Shown piece after piece: positions 5,985 to 12,447 of a DNA stretch of 15,597 nt (its first letter is position 1; each line of letters opens with the position of its first letter). The translations under genes were made by a program, and so were the position numbers. A model generated the notes under the pieces. That model searched no databases. It saw only the letters and a program-made list of their open reading frames with translations, and was not told where the DNA came from. The stretch is taken from positions 1-15,597 of the forward strand of contig JAEWLS010000004.1 of the NCBI GenBank assembly GCA_023457435.1, written 5' to 3'. The stretch comes from Pseudomonadota bacterium. Lineage in GTDB: Bacteria; Pseudomonadota; Alphaproteobacteria; Rhizobiales; Rhizobiaceae.

Positions 5985-7056
5985 GAGCATCGTCGGCAGG
6001 ATCGGGCCCATCGTCCTCGCGGCCGGCGTCGCGGCCTGCCTCCTTGTCGGTGCAGCCCATGCGCAGTCGTCGCTCGGGATCGGCAACAACGAGGCGGTGC
6101 TGCCCTCGACCGGCATGTTCTCGGGCTGGCTGAGCTGGATCAACGCCGAACAGCGGGGCTTCTACCGGTCGATGACTGAGGCGCTGAAATCGATGCGCGA
6201 CGGCGGCCCCGGCTTCTGGCTGCTGATCGGCCTGTCGTTCGCCTACGGCGTCTTCCACGCCGCTGGGCCCGGCCACGGCAAGGCGGTGATCTCTTCCTAC
6301 ATGCTCGCCAACGAGGTGGCGCTGCGGCGCGGCATCCTGCTGTCCTTCGTATCGGCGTTCCTGCAGGCGGCGACCGCGATCGTGGTGATGGGCATCGTCT
6401 ACCTGGCGCTGCGCGGCACCACCGTGTCGATGACCGACGCCACCCGTTTCCTCGAGATCGCCAGCTACGCGCTGATCACCGGCTTCGGCCTGTGGCTTCT
6501 ATGGCAGAAGGCCGGGCGAAGGCTCGTCGCGCGTGCCGGCGGCCGCCCGGTCGCCTCATTGTCGGCGGCCGTGGTGGCCGACCGCCACCATGCCCACCAT
6601 CACGATGACCACCACGGCCATCATCATCACGGCCATCATCACGGGGATGGCCATCACCATCATCATGGCCATGGGGAGGTCTGCGAGAGCTGCGGCCACA
6701 GCCACGCACCGGATCCGTCGATGCTCACAAGCCGCGAGTTCGACTGGCGGTCGGCGTGGACCGCAGTGGCGGCGGTCGGCATGCGCCCCTGCACCGGCGC
6801 GCTGATCGTGCTGTCCTTCGCGCTGCTCAACGGCATCGTGCTCGGCGGTATCGCCTCGGTGCTCGCCATGGCGGTGGGCACTGCCGTCACAGTGTCCGTG
6901 CTGGCGACGCTGGCGGTGACGGCGAAGAACCTGGCCGTCACCTTCGCTGGCGGCGGGCGCGGCGGCAACACGGTGCACGCGGCGATCGAGATCGCCGGCG
7001 CCGCCTTCATCTTCCTGCTCGGGGCGATGCTGCTGGCGGCGAGCCTCAGCGCCTAG
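5977..7056 (+). CDS. NicO/RcnA-type nickel/cobalt transporter with His-rich loop
   Basis: A 359-residue membrane protein of the NicO family (nickel/cobalt permease or efflux). Residues 1-29 look like a cleaved signal (ending AAHAQ). Hydrophobic helices are visible near 80-97, 120-146, 160-177, 262-285, 287-312 and 334-356. The family metal motif is HAAGPGHGKAV (94-104), with a second conserved GMRPCTG (268-274). Between helices, residues 204-243 hold 22 histidines plus a CxxC (C236, C239), an evident metal-binding loop. GTG 5977 overlaps the DUF1007 stop, coupling translation. Import or export cannot be decided from sequence. The gene ends in an 11-base tail-to-tail overlap with a minus-strand gene. 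Confidence 0.9.
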   Translation: MAESIVGRIGPIVLAAGVAACLLVGAAHAQSSLGIGNNEAVLPSTGMFSGWLSWINAEQRGFYRSMTEALKSMRDGGPGFWLLIGLSFAYGVFHAAGPGHGKAVISSYMLANEVALRRGILLSFVSAFLQAATAIVVMGIVYLALRGTTVSMTDATRFLEIASYALITGFGLWLLWQKAGRRLVARAGGRPVASLSAAVVADRHHAHHHDDHHGHHHHGHHHGDGHHHHHGHGEVCESCGHSHAPDPSMLTSREFDWRSAWTAVAAVGMRPCTGALIVLSFALLNGIVLGGIASVLAMAVGTAVTVSVLATLAVTAKNLAVTFAGGGRGGNTVHAAIEIAGAAFIFLLGAMLLAASLSA

Positions 7057-7228
7057 AGCGGCTGCGCAGCCAGATGACGAAGTAGAAGCCGAACAGGAAG
7101 ACGACGGCGACGATCGCCGCGAGGACCGGCGATACGTCGCCTGCAGCCATCATGATGCTTGGCAGCAGCCAGGCGAACAGCACCAGCCCGGCGAAGACGA
7201 CCACGGCACCGAGAAGCGGCCTGCTCAC
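7046..7228 (-). CDS. Small two-helix membrane protein (60 aa)
   Basis: A 60-residue hydrophobic protein with two predicted membrane helices, about residues 5-28 and 35-53, joined by the short polar turn AAGDVS and ending in a basic tail (RSRSRR) that should face the cytoplasm. Its GTG start (7228) overlaps the SDR stop as GTGA, so it is probably translated by coupling as the last gene of the GNAT-SDR operon. Its 3' end overlaps the NicO gene by 11 bases in convergent orientation. I do not recognise the family. The clean two-helix hydropathy and operon position favour a real gene over a shadow. Confidence 0.65.
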   Translation of the reverse strand: MSRPLLGAVVVFAGLVLFAWLLPSIMMAAGDVSPVLAAIVAVVFLFGFYFVIWLRSRSRR

Positions 7229-7977
7229 AGCGTGAATCCTCCGTCGATCGCGATAGCCGTTCCGGTCGTGAAGGCGGCCTCGTCGCTGGCCAGGTAGACG
7301 GCGAGAGCCGCGATCTCGCTCGCCTCGCCGACGCGGCCCATCGGCTGGCGCGCGACGAAGCTTTCCATCGCCTTCTTCTGATCGCCGATCTCGCGGCCGA
7401 GAGCCTCCACGCGCGCCTCCCACGACGGCGAGCGCACCGTGCCCGGGCATATGGCGTTGCAGCGGATGCCCTGGCGGATGAAGTCCGCCGCGACCGACTT
7501 GGTCAATCCGATGACCGCGGCCTTGGTCGCGCCATAGGCGTAGCGGTTTGGTACGCCCTTGATCGACGAGGCGCCGGATGACAGGTTGATGATCGAGCCT
7601 GACGCTCCCCGCGCTTTGGCGCGCGACAGCATGCCGGGCAGGAAGGCGCGCAGCGTCCGGTGCATCGACTTGACGTTGATGTCGAAGGACAAGTCCCAGT
7701 CGTCCTCCGAGCACTCCAGCACCGAACCGTTGTGGACGTAGCCGGCGACGTTGGCGAGGATGTCGATCTCGCCGATCGCAGCGGCATAGCGATTCACGGC
7801 GGCGGTGTCCCGCACGTCGAGCACCTGGGTATTCGGCAGGCCCGCCAGCTTCGACGAATCGACGTCGCTTGCATGCACGGCGGCGCCTTCGGCCGCGAAT
7901 GCCTCGGCGATGGCGCGGCCTATGCCTTGCCCCGCTGCGGTGACGACCGCGATCCTGCCCTCAAGCCTTCCTGCCAC
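7225..7977 (-). CDS. SDR dehydrogenase, DHRS6/2-keto-3-deoxy-L-fuconate dehydrogenase-like
   Basis: A 250-residue short-chain dehydrogenase. The NAD-binding glycine motif is TAAGQGIG (13-20), NVAG is at 76-79, the catalytic Asn is N101, Ser is 134/135, and Y148-x3-K152 completes the tetrad. D38 after the second strand predicts NAD over NADP. The blocks AGFVH-like, NRxxYxxTKAAVIGLTKSVAADFI and GIRCNxxCPGTV closely resemble the DHRS6/BDH2 group, whose bacterial relatives include 2-keto-3-deoxy-L-fuconate dehydrogenases; the sugar-acid role is therefore the best guess but not proven, as no fuconate pathway neighbours are present. GTG 7977 is chosen because VAGRLEGR aligns with family N-termini. 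It overlaps the upstream GNAT gene by 17 bases and the downstream membrane-protein gene by four. Confidence 0.9.
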   Translation of the reverse strand: MAGRLEGRIAVVTAAGQGIGRAIAEAFAAEGAAVHASDVDSSKLAGLPNTQVLDVRDTAAVNRYAAAIGEIDILANVAGYVHNGSVLECSEDDWDLSFDINVKSMHRTLRAFLPGMLSRAKARGASGSIINLSSGASSIKGVPNRYAYGATKAAVIGLTKSVAADFIRQGIRCNAICPGTVRSPSWEARVEALGREIGDQKKAMESFVARQPMGRVGEASEIAALAVYLASDEAAFTTGTAIAIDGGFTL

Positions 7978-8653
7978 GCAGTCCCTCCCGCACGTCCTCG
8001 AGCCGGCGCCGCTGCGCACCCGATGCGTCGAAATTGGCCGGATCGAGCCAGGCCTCGAACGCCGATCCGATCAGCGGCCACTCGCTGTCTAGCATCGAGA
8101 ACCACGCCGTGTCGCGGTTCTCGCCCTTGATGATCATGTGCTGGCGGAACACGCCCTCGAACGTGAAGCCGAAGCGCAGCGCCGCGGCCTTCGATGGGCC
8201 GTTGCGGTTGTTGCACTTCCACTCGAAGCGCCGGTATCCCAAATCGTCGAAGGCATGGCGGGCGAAAAGATAGAGCGCCTCCGTCGCGGCCGGGCGCCGC
8301 GCCACCGGAGCATTCCAAAGGATGTTGCCGATCTCGGTGACGCCGTTGGCAATGTCGGTTCGCATGAAGGTCTGCCGTCCGGCAATTTTCCCGGTTTCCT
8401 TGTCGACGACGGTGAACCACAGCGGGTCGGTACTCGCCTCGACCCTCTCCAGCCATGGCTGGAAGGCCGAGAGGGTCGTCGGCGCACCTTCGCCGAGCCA
8501 GCGGAAACGCGCATCGCCGTCCGACGTGGCGGAGGCGTCGAACAGGCCCTGTCCATGGGCGCTCGCGGACAGCGGCTCGAGCCGCACATAGCGCCCTTCG
8601 ACCACCTGGCGCTGCGGCAGCTTGCGGGGCGTCCATTGCGAAAGATCGCGCAT
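7961..8653 (-). CDS. GNAT family acetyltransferase, RimJ/RimL-like
   Basis: A 230-residue acetyltransferase of the RimJ/RimL-type GNAT branch. The N-terminal strand VVEGRYVRLEPL (residues 17-28) begins the fold, TEIGNILWNAPVARRPAATEALYLFARHAF covers the acetyl-CoA region, and YRRFEWKCNNRNGPSKAAALRFGFTFEGVFR is the typical C-terminal signature where the cofactor and acceptor sites meet. Members modify N-termini or small amines; the target here is unknown. ATG 8653 has AGGA five bases upstream, within the palindrome at 8658-8669. It is first of three coupled genes (GNAT, SDR, small membrane protein) and diverges from the aminotransferase gene. Confidence 0.9.
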   Translation of the reverse strand: MRDLSQWTPRKLPQRQVVEGRYVRLEPLSASAHGQGLFDASATSDGDARFRWLGEGAPTTLSAFQPWLERVEASTDPLWFTVVDKETGKIAGRQTFMRTDIANGVTEIGNILWNAPVARRPAATEALYLFARHAFDDLGYRRFEWKCNNRNGPSKAAALRFGFTFEGVFRQHMIIKGENRDTAWFSMLDSEWPLIGSAFEAWLDPANFDASGAQRRRLEDVREGLRGRKA

Positions 8654-8657
8654 GAGA

Positions 8658-8669
8658 ATCCTATAGGAT
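8658..8669. promoter_or_regulatory. Perfect 12-bp palindrome at the GNAT start
   Basis: ATCCTATAGGAT is a perfect palindrome four bases upstream of the minus-strand GNAT start. It contains that gene's Shine-Dalgarno AGGA and lies just upstream of the divergent TTGACA box. It could be an operator for both genes or an RNA hairpin over the ribosome site; chance is also possible at this length. Confidence 0.35.
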
Positions 8670-8672
8670 CGG

Positions 8673-8702
8673 TTGACAATGAGGATTTCAGCCCACTTAG
8701 CT
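8673..8702 (+). promoter_or_regulatory. Promoter for the aminotransferase operon
   Basis: A perfect -35 TTGACA (8673-8678) is followed after 18 bases by TTAGCT (8697-8702), an acceptable alphaproteobacterial -10. The aminotransferase ATG lies 32 bases further on, preceded by AGGGGGGA (8719-8726). Confidence 0.5.
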
Positions 8703-8733
8703 TCCCGCCTCAAGTTCCAGGGGGGAATGCCGA

Positions 8734-9936
8734 ATGCTCCACACAGTCGCAGCCTTTGACCGTCTCGGCGAGGAGAACGCCTTCGCCGTGCTCGCCCGCG
8801 CGACCGCACTGGCGCAGGCAGGCAAGGACGTCATCAATCTCGGTATCGGTCAGCCCGACTTCCGCACGCCGGAGCATATCGTCGAGGCGGCGATCAAGGC
8901 GCTGCGCGACGGCCACCACGGCTACACGCCCGCCAACGGCATCCTGCCGCTGCGCGAGGCGGTGGTAAGGCGCACGATTGCGACGACCGGCGTCGAGGTG
9001 TCGCCGGAAAGCGTTATGATCCTGCCGGGCGGCAAGCCGACCATGTACGCGGCGATCGTGATGTTCGGCGAGCCCGGCGCCGAGATCATGTACCCGGATC
9101 CCGGCTTCCCGATCTACCGCTCGATGATCGAGTTCACTGGCGCCAGGCCGGTGCCGATCCCCATGCGCGAGGCCAACGGCTTCGCCTTTTCGGCCGACGA
9201 GACGCTGGCGCTGATCACGCCGAACACGCGGCTGATCATCCTCAATTCGCCGGCCAATCCCACCGGCGGCGTGACCCCGCGCGCCGAGATCGAGAAGCTG
9301 GTGCATGGACTGGAGAAGCATCCGGACGTGGCGATCATGTCCGACGAGATCTACGACGTGATGACCTACGACGGCGAGAAGCACTGTTCGCTGCTGCAGT
9401 TTCCGCAGATTCGGGACCGGCTGATCGTGCTCAACGGCTGGTCGAAGACCTGGGCAATGACCGGCTGGCGCATGGGCTGGTCGATCTGGCCGAACGGCGA
9501 GAAGGGCGGCAACCTCTACGACAAGGTACGCAAGCTCGCCGTGAACTGCTGGTCCTGCGTCAACGCGCCGAGCCAGTATGCCGGCATCGCCGCCATCGAC
9601 GGGCCGCAGGACGAGGTCGAGAAAATGATGAAAGCGTTCGACCGGCGCCGTCAGGTCGTGGTCGACGGCCTGAACAAGCTGCCCGGCGTTTCCTGCATCA
9701 CCCCGAAAGGTGCATTCTACGCCTTCCCGAACGTCTCCAAGACAGGGTGGAAGGCCAAGAAGCTCGCCTCCGCGCTGCTCGAGGAAACCGGCGTCGCACT
9801 TATCGGGGGCCCGGACTTCGGCGTTCACGGCGAGGGCTATATCCGCCTCTCCTATGCGAATTCGGAGGAGAACATCCTGCGCGCCCTGGAGCGGATCGGC
9901 AGCTTCCTCGAGCGCCAGGCGGGACGGAACACATGA
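8734..9936 (+). CDS. PLP-dependent class I aminotransferase
   Basis: A 400-residue fold-type-I aminotransferase of the aspartate/aromatic group. Visible landmarks are INLGIGQPDFRTP (34-46), N175 in NSPANPTGG, D204 and Y207 in SDEIYD, the cofactor lysine K238 in GWSKTWAMTGWRMGW, R246, and the substrate carboxylate-binding R371 in YIRLSYA. It transfers an amino group between an amino acid and a 2-oxo acid in the cytoplasm. The exact substrate (aspartate, aromatic or other) is not decidable from the motifs. AGGGGGGA seven bases upstream supports ATG 8734. Its TGA overlaps the ATG of the YCII-RHH gene (ATGA), making a coupled pair. Conserved length and intact active site argue it is functional. 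Confidence 0.93.
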   Translation: MLHTVAAFDRLGEENAFAVLARATALAQAGKDVINLGIGQPDFRTPEHIVEAAIKALRDGHHGYTPANGILPLREAVVRRTIATTGVEVSPESVMILPGGKPTMYAAIVMFGEPGAEIMYPDPGFPIYRSMIEFTGARPVPIPMREANGFAFSADETLALITPNTRLIILNSPANPTGGVTPRAEIEKLVHGLEKHPDVAIMSDEIYDVMTYDGEKHCSLLQFPQIRDRLIVLNGWSKTWAMTGWRMGWSIWPNGEKGGNLYDKVRKLAVNCWSCVNAPSQYAGIAAIDGPQDEVEKMMKAFDRRRQVVVDGLNKLPGVSCITPKGAFYAFPNVSKTGWKAKKLASALLEETGVALIGGPDFGVHGEGYIRLSYANSEENILRALERIGSFLERQAGRNT

Positions 9937-10439
9937 TCTACGCCATTCTCGCCTATCATCCCGAGACGAAGATCGCGGGCATGACCGCGGAGGACGACGA
10001 CGCGCTGATGGACAAGCTGCTCGCAACCCATGCGCGCCTCGACGAAATGGGCAGCCTTGGACCGGCGGCGCGCCTCGATTTCACGCAAGAGGCAAAAACC
10101 GTGCGCGGGCTCGAGCCCGGTCAGGTGTTGGACGGCCCGTTTGCCGAGACGAAGGAGCAACTGCTCGGCTTCTATCTCTATGAGTGCAAGTCGATGGACG
10201 AGGCCGTCGAGGCGGCGCGCGAACTGCGCAAGGTGAACATGACGGCCGTCTACGAAATAAGGCCGGTGAAACTGCTGGTGCCGGGCAGGGAGTTAGGACT
10301 GACTGAGGACCACCCTACCACGAATGTCAGCCTGGACCTTCCGGCATGGATGGTCCGCGATCTCGACAAGGAAGCGCAGCGGCTCGGGGTCACGCGTCAG
10401 GCGCTGATCAAGATGTGGATCGCCGAAAAGCTCGGCTGA
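9933..10439 (+). CDS. YCII-domain protein fused to a ribbon-helix-helix module
   Basis: A 168-residue two-domain protein. Residues 1-112 are a YCII-related domain (MIYAILAYHP at the start, LATHARLDEMG at 30-40, the hallmark DGPFAETKEQLLGFYLYE from 67, and VYEIRPV closing the fold). After a ~16-residue linker, residues 129-168 (core DLPAWMVRDLDKEAQRLGVT, then RQALIKMWIAEKLG) match the MetJ/Arc/CopG-type ribbon-helix-helix tail common in BrnA/CopG-like antitoxins. YCII domains are ferredoxin-like and usually stand alone at about 100-120 residues. No toxin gene is adjacent. The start overlaps the aminotransferase stop as ATGA. Stops in the +1 frame around 10290-10305 mean a past indel joining two genes is possible. 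Function is unknown; DNA binding with a small-molecule or catalytic sensor head is an inference. Confidence 0.85.
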   Translation: MIYAILAYHPETKIAGMTAEDDDALMDKLLATHARLDEMGSLGPAARLDFTQEAKTVRGLEPGQVLDGPFAETKEQLLGFYLYECKSMDEAVEAARELRKVNMTAVYEIRPVKLLVPGRELGLTEDHPTTNVSLDLPAWMVRDLDKEAQRLGVTRQALIKMWIAEKLG

Positions 10440-10453
10440 CGGGAGCGGCAACG

Positions 10454-10747
10454 ATGCGCGTCTTGATGTTTCTGGCGTTGCTCATGGCTCCGGCTTTCGC
10501 CGACGAGCCGCCGGCGCCGATGTGCGGTGGCATCGCCGCGATCCAGTGCACGGGCGGCAACCAGTACTGCGAGCTGCAGGCTGGCACCTGCGGCTCGGGC
10601 GACCAGAGCGGCCAGTGCGAGGAGAAGCCGCAGATCTGCACGCGCGAATACCTGCCGGTCTGCGGCTGCGACGGGAAGACCTACGGCAACGACTGCGAAC
10701 GGCGCGCGGCCGGCGTCTCGCTGCTGCGCGAAGGCATATGCTCCTGA
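10454..10747 (+). CDS. Secreted Kazal-type protease inhibitor domain protein
   Basis: A 97-residue exported protein. The signal peptide covers residues 1-16 (MRVLMFLALLMAPAFA, then DEPP). The mature part has ten cysteines (24, 32, 39, 46, 55, 62, 70, 72, 81, 96). The C-terminal half is a Kazal domain with the signature YLPVCGCDGKTYGNDC (66-81), and the N-terminal half is the Cys/Gly-rich extension usual in bacterial Kazal proteins. Kazal domains inhibit serine proteases by a canonical loop; the target of bacterial versions is mostly unknown, and disulfides imply a periplasmic or extracellular site. GGGAG upstream supports ATG 10454, 14 bases after the YCII-RHH stop, so it probably shares that operon. 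It ends four bases from the convergent SDR stop. Confidence 0.9.
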   Translation: MRVLMFLALLMAPAFADEPPAPMCGGIAAIQCTGGNQYCELQAGTCGSGDQSGQCEEKPQICTREYLPVCGCDGKTYGNDCERRAAGVSLLREGICS

Positions 10748-10751
10748 GGCT

Positions 10752-11507
10752 CTAGCCGCGGCCGACGAACGGCATCTTCGTCGCCATCACGGTCATGAAG
10801 AGGATGTTGGTGTCGAGCGGCAGGCTTGCCATGTGCAGCAGAGCCTCGGCGACGCGCTGCACATCCATCGTCGGCTCCGGCCGCACCGAACCGTCCGCCT
10901 GGGGCACGCCCTTCGTCATCCGCGCTGCCATGTCGGTCAGCGCATTGCCGATGTCGATCTGGCCGACCGCGATATCGAACGGGCGGCCGTCGAGGGCCAG
11001 CGTCTTGGTGAGGCCGGTGATCGCGTGCTTGGTCGTCGTATAGGGCGCCGAGCCCGGGCGCGGCGCATGCGCCGAGATCGAGCCGTTGTTGACGATGCGG
11101 CCGCCCTGCGGCTTCTGCCGGCGCATCAGCCCGAAGGCGGAACGGGCGCAGAGGTAGGAGCCGGTGACGTTCACGTCGACCACCTCTTTCCAGACGGCCA
11201 CCGGAATTTCGTCGATCGGCGCGCCGGGGGCGCTCATGCCGGCATTGTTGAACAGCAGGTCGAGACGACCGTACTCGCGCTCCACCCGCTGGAACAGCAG
11301 CTCGACCTGCTCGGGGTTGGTGACGTCGCAGGCGATCGGTACCGCCGTTCCCGCACCCTTCGCCGCGGCTGCGGCCTCCTCGAGCTTTTCCATGCGCCGG
11401 CCGACGAACACGGTCGTCCAGCCGGCATTGACGAGTGCGGCGCCGCAGGCCGCGCCTATGCCGGTGCCGGCACCCGTGATGATCGCGATCCTGCTGTCGA
11501 CTGGCAT
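10752..11507 (-). CDS. Classical SDR family oxidoreductase
   Basis: A 251-residue classical short-chain dehydrogenase/reductase. TGAGTGIG (11-18) binds the dinucleotide, R37/R38 after the second strand suggest NADP preference, NNAG is at 87-90, N113 is the structural Asn, and the catalytic set is S143, Y156 and K160. The C-terminal part ends MATKMPFVGRG and lacks the very common GQ-x-L-x-V-D-G-G finish, replaced by TNILFMTVMATKMPF, which sets this subgroup apart. The substrate is unknown. ATG 11507 is preceded by GGAGGAG. It lies downstream of a terminator on the same strand, so it probably has its own promoter in the short stretch before 11560, which I could not identify confidently. Confidence 0.92.
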   Translation of the reverse strand: MPVDSRIAIITGAGTGIGAACGAALVNAGWTTVFVGRRMEKLEEAAAAAKGAGTAVPIACDVTNPEQVELLFQRVEREYGRLDLLFNNAGMSAPGAPIDEIPVAVWKEVVDVNVTGSYLCARSAFGLMRRQKPQGGRIVNNGSISAHAPRPGSAPYTTTKHAITGLTKTLALDGRPFDIAVGQIDIGNALTDMAARMTKGVPQADGSVRPEPTMDVQRVAEALLHMASLPLDTNILFMTVMATKMPFVGRG

Positions 11508-11559
11508 GGGCTCCTCCAGCCCGCTTGATCGCAGATGCGAAAGACGCGCACAAGCGCAC

Positions 11560-11588
11560 AAAAAGAGGCGGCTGTCGCCAGCCGCCTC
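11560..11588 (-). terminator. Intrinsic terminator after the DUF533 gene
   Basis: On the minus strand a nine-pair perfect GC-rich stem (arms 11580-11588 and 11565-11573, six-base loop) is followed directly by TTTTT (11564-11560). It is a textbook rho-independent terminator. It lies about 87 bases past the DUF533 stop and before the SDR start, separating the two transcripts. Confidence 0.85.
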
Positions 11589-11651
11589 GATCTGAACCGG
11601 TCTTGGGAGGAGTGAAGCCGATTAGACTGAGGGAAAGGATGCGCCCGGACG

Positions 11652-11668
11652 GTTAACGAAACGTTAAC
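11652..11668. repeat. Short perfect inverted repeat GTTAACG-AAA-CGTTAAC
   Basis: Two seven-base arms (11652-11658 and 11662-11668) are perfect inverted copies around AAA. The element is AT-richer than its surroundings and sits seven bases beyond the DUF533 stop. It may be a protein-binding operator or a weak RNA hairpin. With the terminator downstream it could help 3' end formation; function is not shown. Confidence 0.45.
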
Positions 11669-11674
11669 AGCGTA

Positions 11675-12379
11675 TTATACCCGAACCTTCACCTCGGAGA
11701 CCGTCGCTTCGATGTGATCGACCAGCGCATCGGGCAGCTTGAGCCGGCCGGCGAGCAGGTCGAGATATCCTCGCTCGGCACGGGTGTTCGGATCGATGGC
11801 GAGACGCGATGCCGTATAGAGTTCGGCGCGCTGCGCCTCCGTGCGCGCACCGCCGACGATCACGTCGATGTCGAGGGGCTTGTCGAGTTCGGCCAGCATG
11901 AACCTCTCGCTGTCCTCGTCGAGGCCCGACGTGCGCAGCTTGTCGGCGATGCGCGATTTCTCCGCGTCGTCGATATGTCCGTCGGCCTTGGCCGCGGCGA
12001 TCATCGCGCGAACCAGGGTCAGGGCGAACTCAGCCTCGCCCTGTGGCGCGTTGACCGGATCGAACGGGGTGTCGGACGGCGGCGGCAGCAGCACCGGGTC
12101 GCCCTGCGAAGCGGCGCCGGGATCCTTCTCCGCCTGATAGTTCTGGTAGGCCTTGTAGGCGAGACCGGCGATCGCGGCGAGACCGCCGAGCTTCAGCGCC
12201 GACCCGGTAACCTGGCGCCCCGCGCCGGTGCCGAGCAGCACCGCGGCGATGGCGCCTGCCGCCAGCGGATTGTCCTTCGCCATCTGCGTGACGCGCCCGG
12301 CGCCGTCGCGCACCGTGCCCTGCGTTCCGGGCACCTGCGAGCCGAGCAGGTCGTTGAGAAGCTTCTTGGGGTCGAACAC
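11675..12379 (-). CDS. DUF533/TerB-like family protein
   Basis: A 234-residue DUF533 (YebE-like) protein. Residues 1-36 (FDPKKLLNDLLGS onward) are the family N-terminus. Residues 38-76 are a hydrophobic Gly/Ala-rich stretch likely to associate with the membrane, 84-114 a Pro-rich linker, and 118-226 an all-helical TerB-like domain with acidic repeats (MIAAAKADGHIDDAEKSRI, SGLDEDSERFMLAEL) that in TerB bind divalent metal. Members are often annotated as tellurite-resistance TerB-like, but their physiological role is unclear and tellurite resistance should not be assumed. GTG 12379 is chosen for the AGGAG seven bases upstream; longer readings are shadow sequence over the TrhO gene. Confidence 0.87.
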   Translation of the reverse strand: MFDPKKLLNDLLGSQVPGTQGTVRDGAGRVTQMAKDNPLAAGAIAAVLLGTGAGRQVTGSALKLGGLAAIAGLAYKAYQNYQAEKDPGAASQGDPVLLPPPSDTPFDPVNAPQGEAEFALTLVRAMIAAAKADGHIDDAEKSRIADKLRTSGLDEDSERFMLAELDKPLDIDVIVGGARTEAQRAELYTASRLAIDPNTRAERGYLDLLAGRLKLPDALVDHIEATVSEVKVRV

Positions 12380-12447
12380 GCGCGCCTCCTCCGTGGGTCG
12401 CTTCAACGTAGGATCGGCGGACCAAAATGCAATGACGTGGCGGCAGC

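Noticed and set aside
6587..6670. Repetitive cat/cac-rich tract considered as a tandem repeat or CRISPR-like array.
   Set aside because: It is the coding sequence of the histidine loop of the NicO transporter; there are no fixed repeat units or spacers.
8710..10026. Minus-strand open frame (438 codons) opposite the aminotransferase.
   Set aside because: Shadow frame: composition typical of antisense to high-GC genes and no recognisable domain.
11675..12379. Tellurite resistance function for the DUF533 protein.
   Set aside because: The TerB-like domain alone does not show tellurite resistance, and no other ter genes are present in the window.
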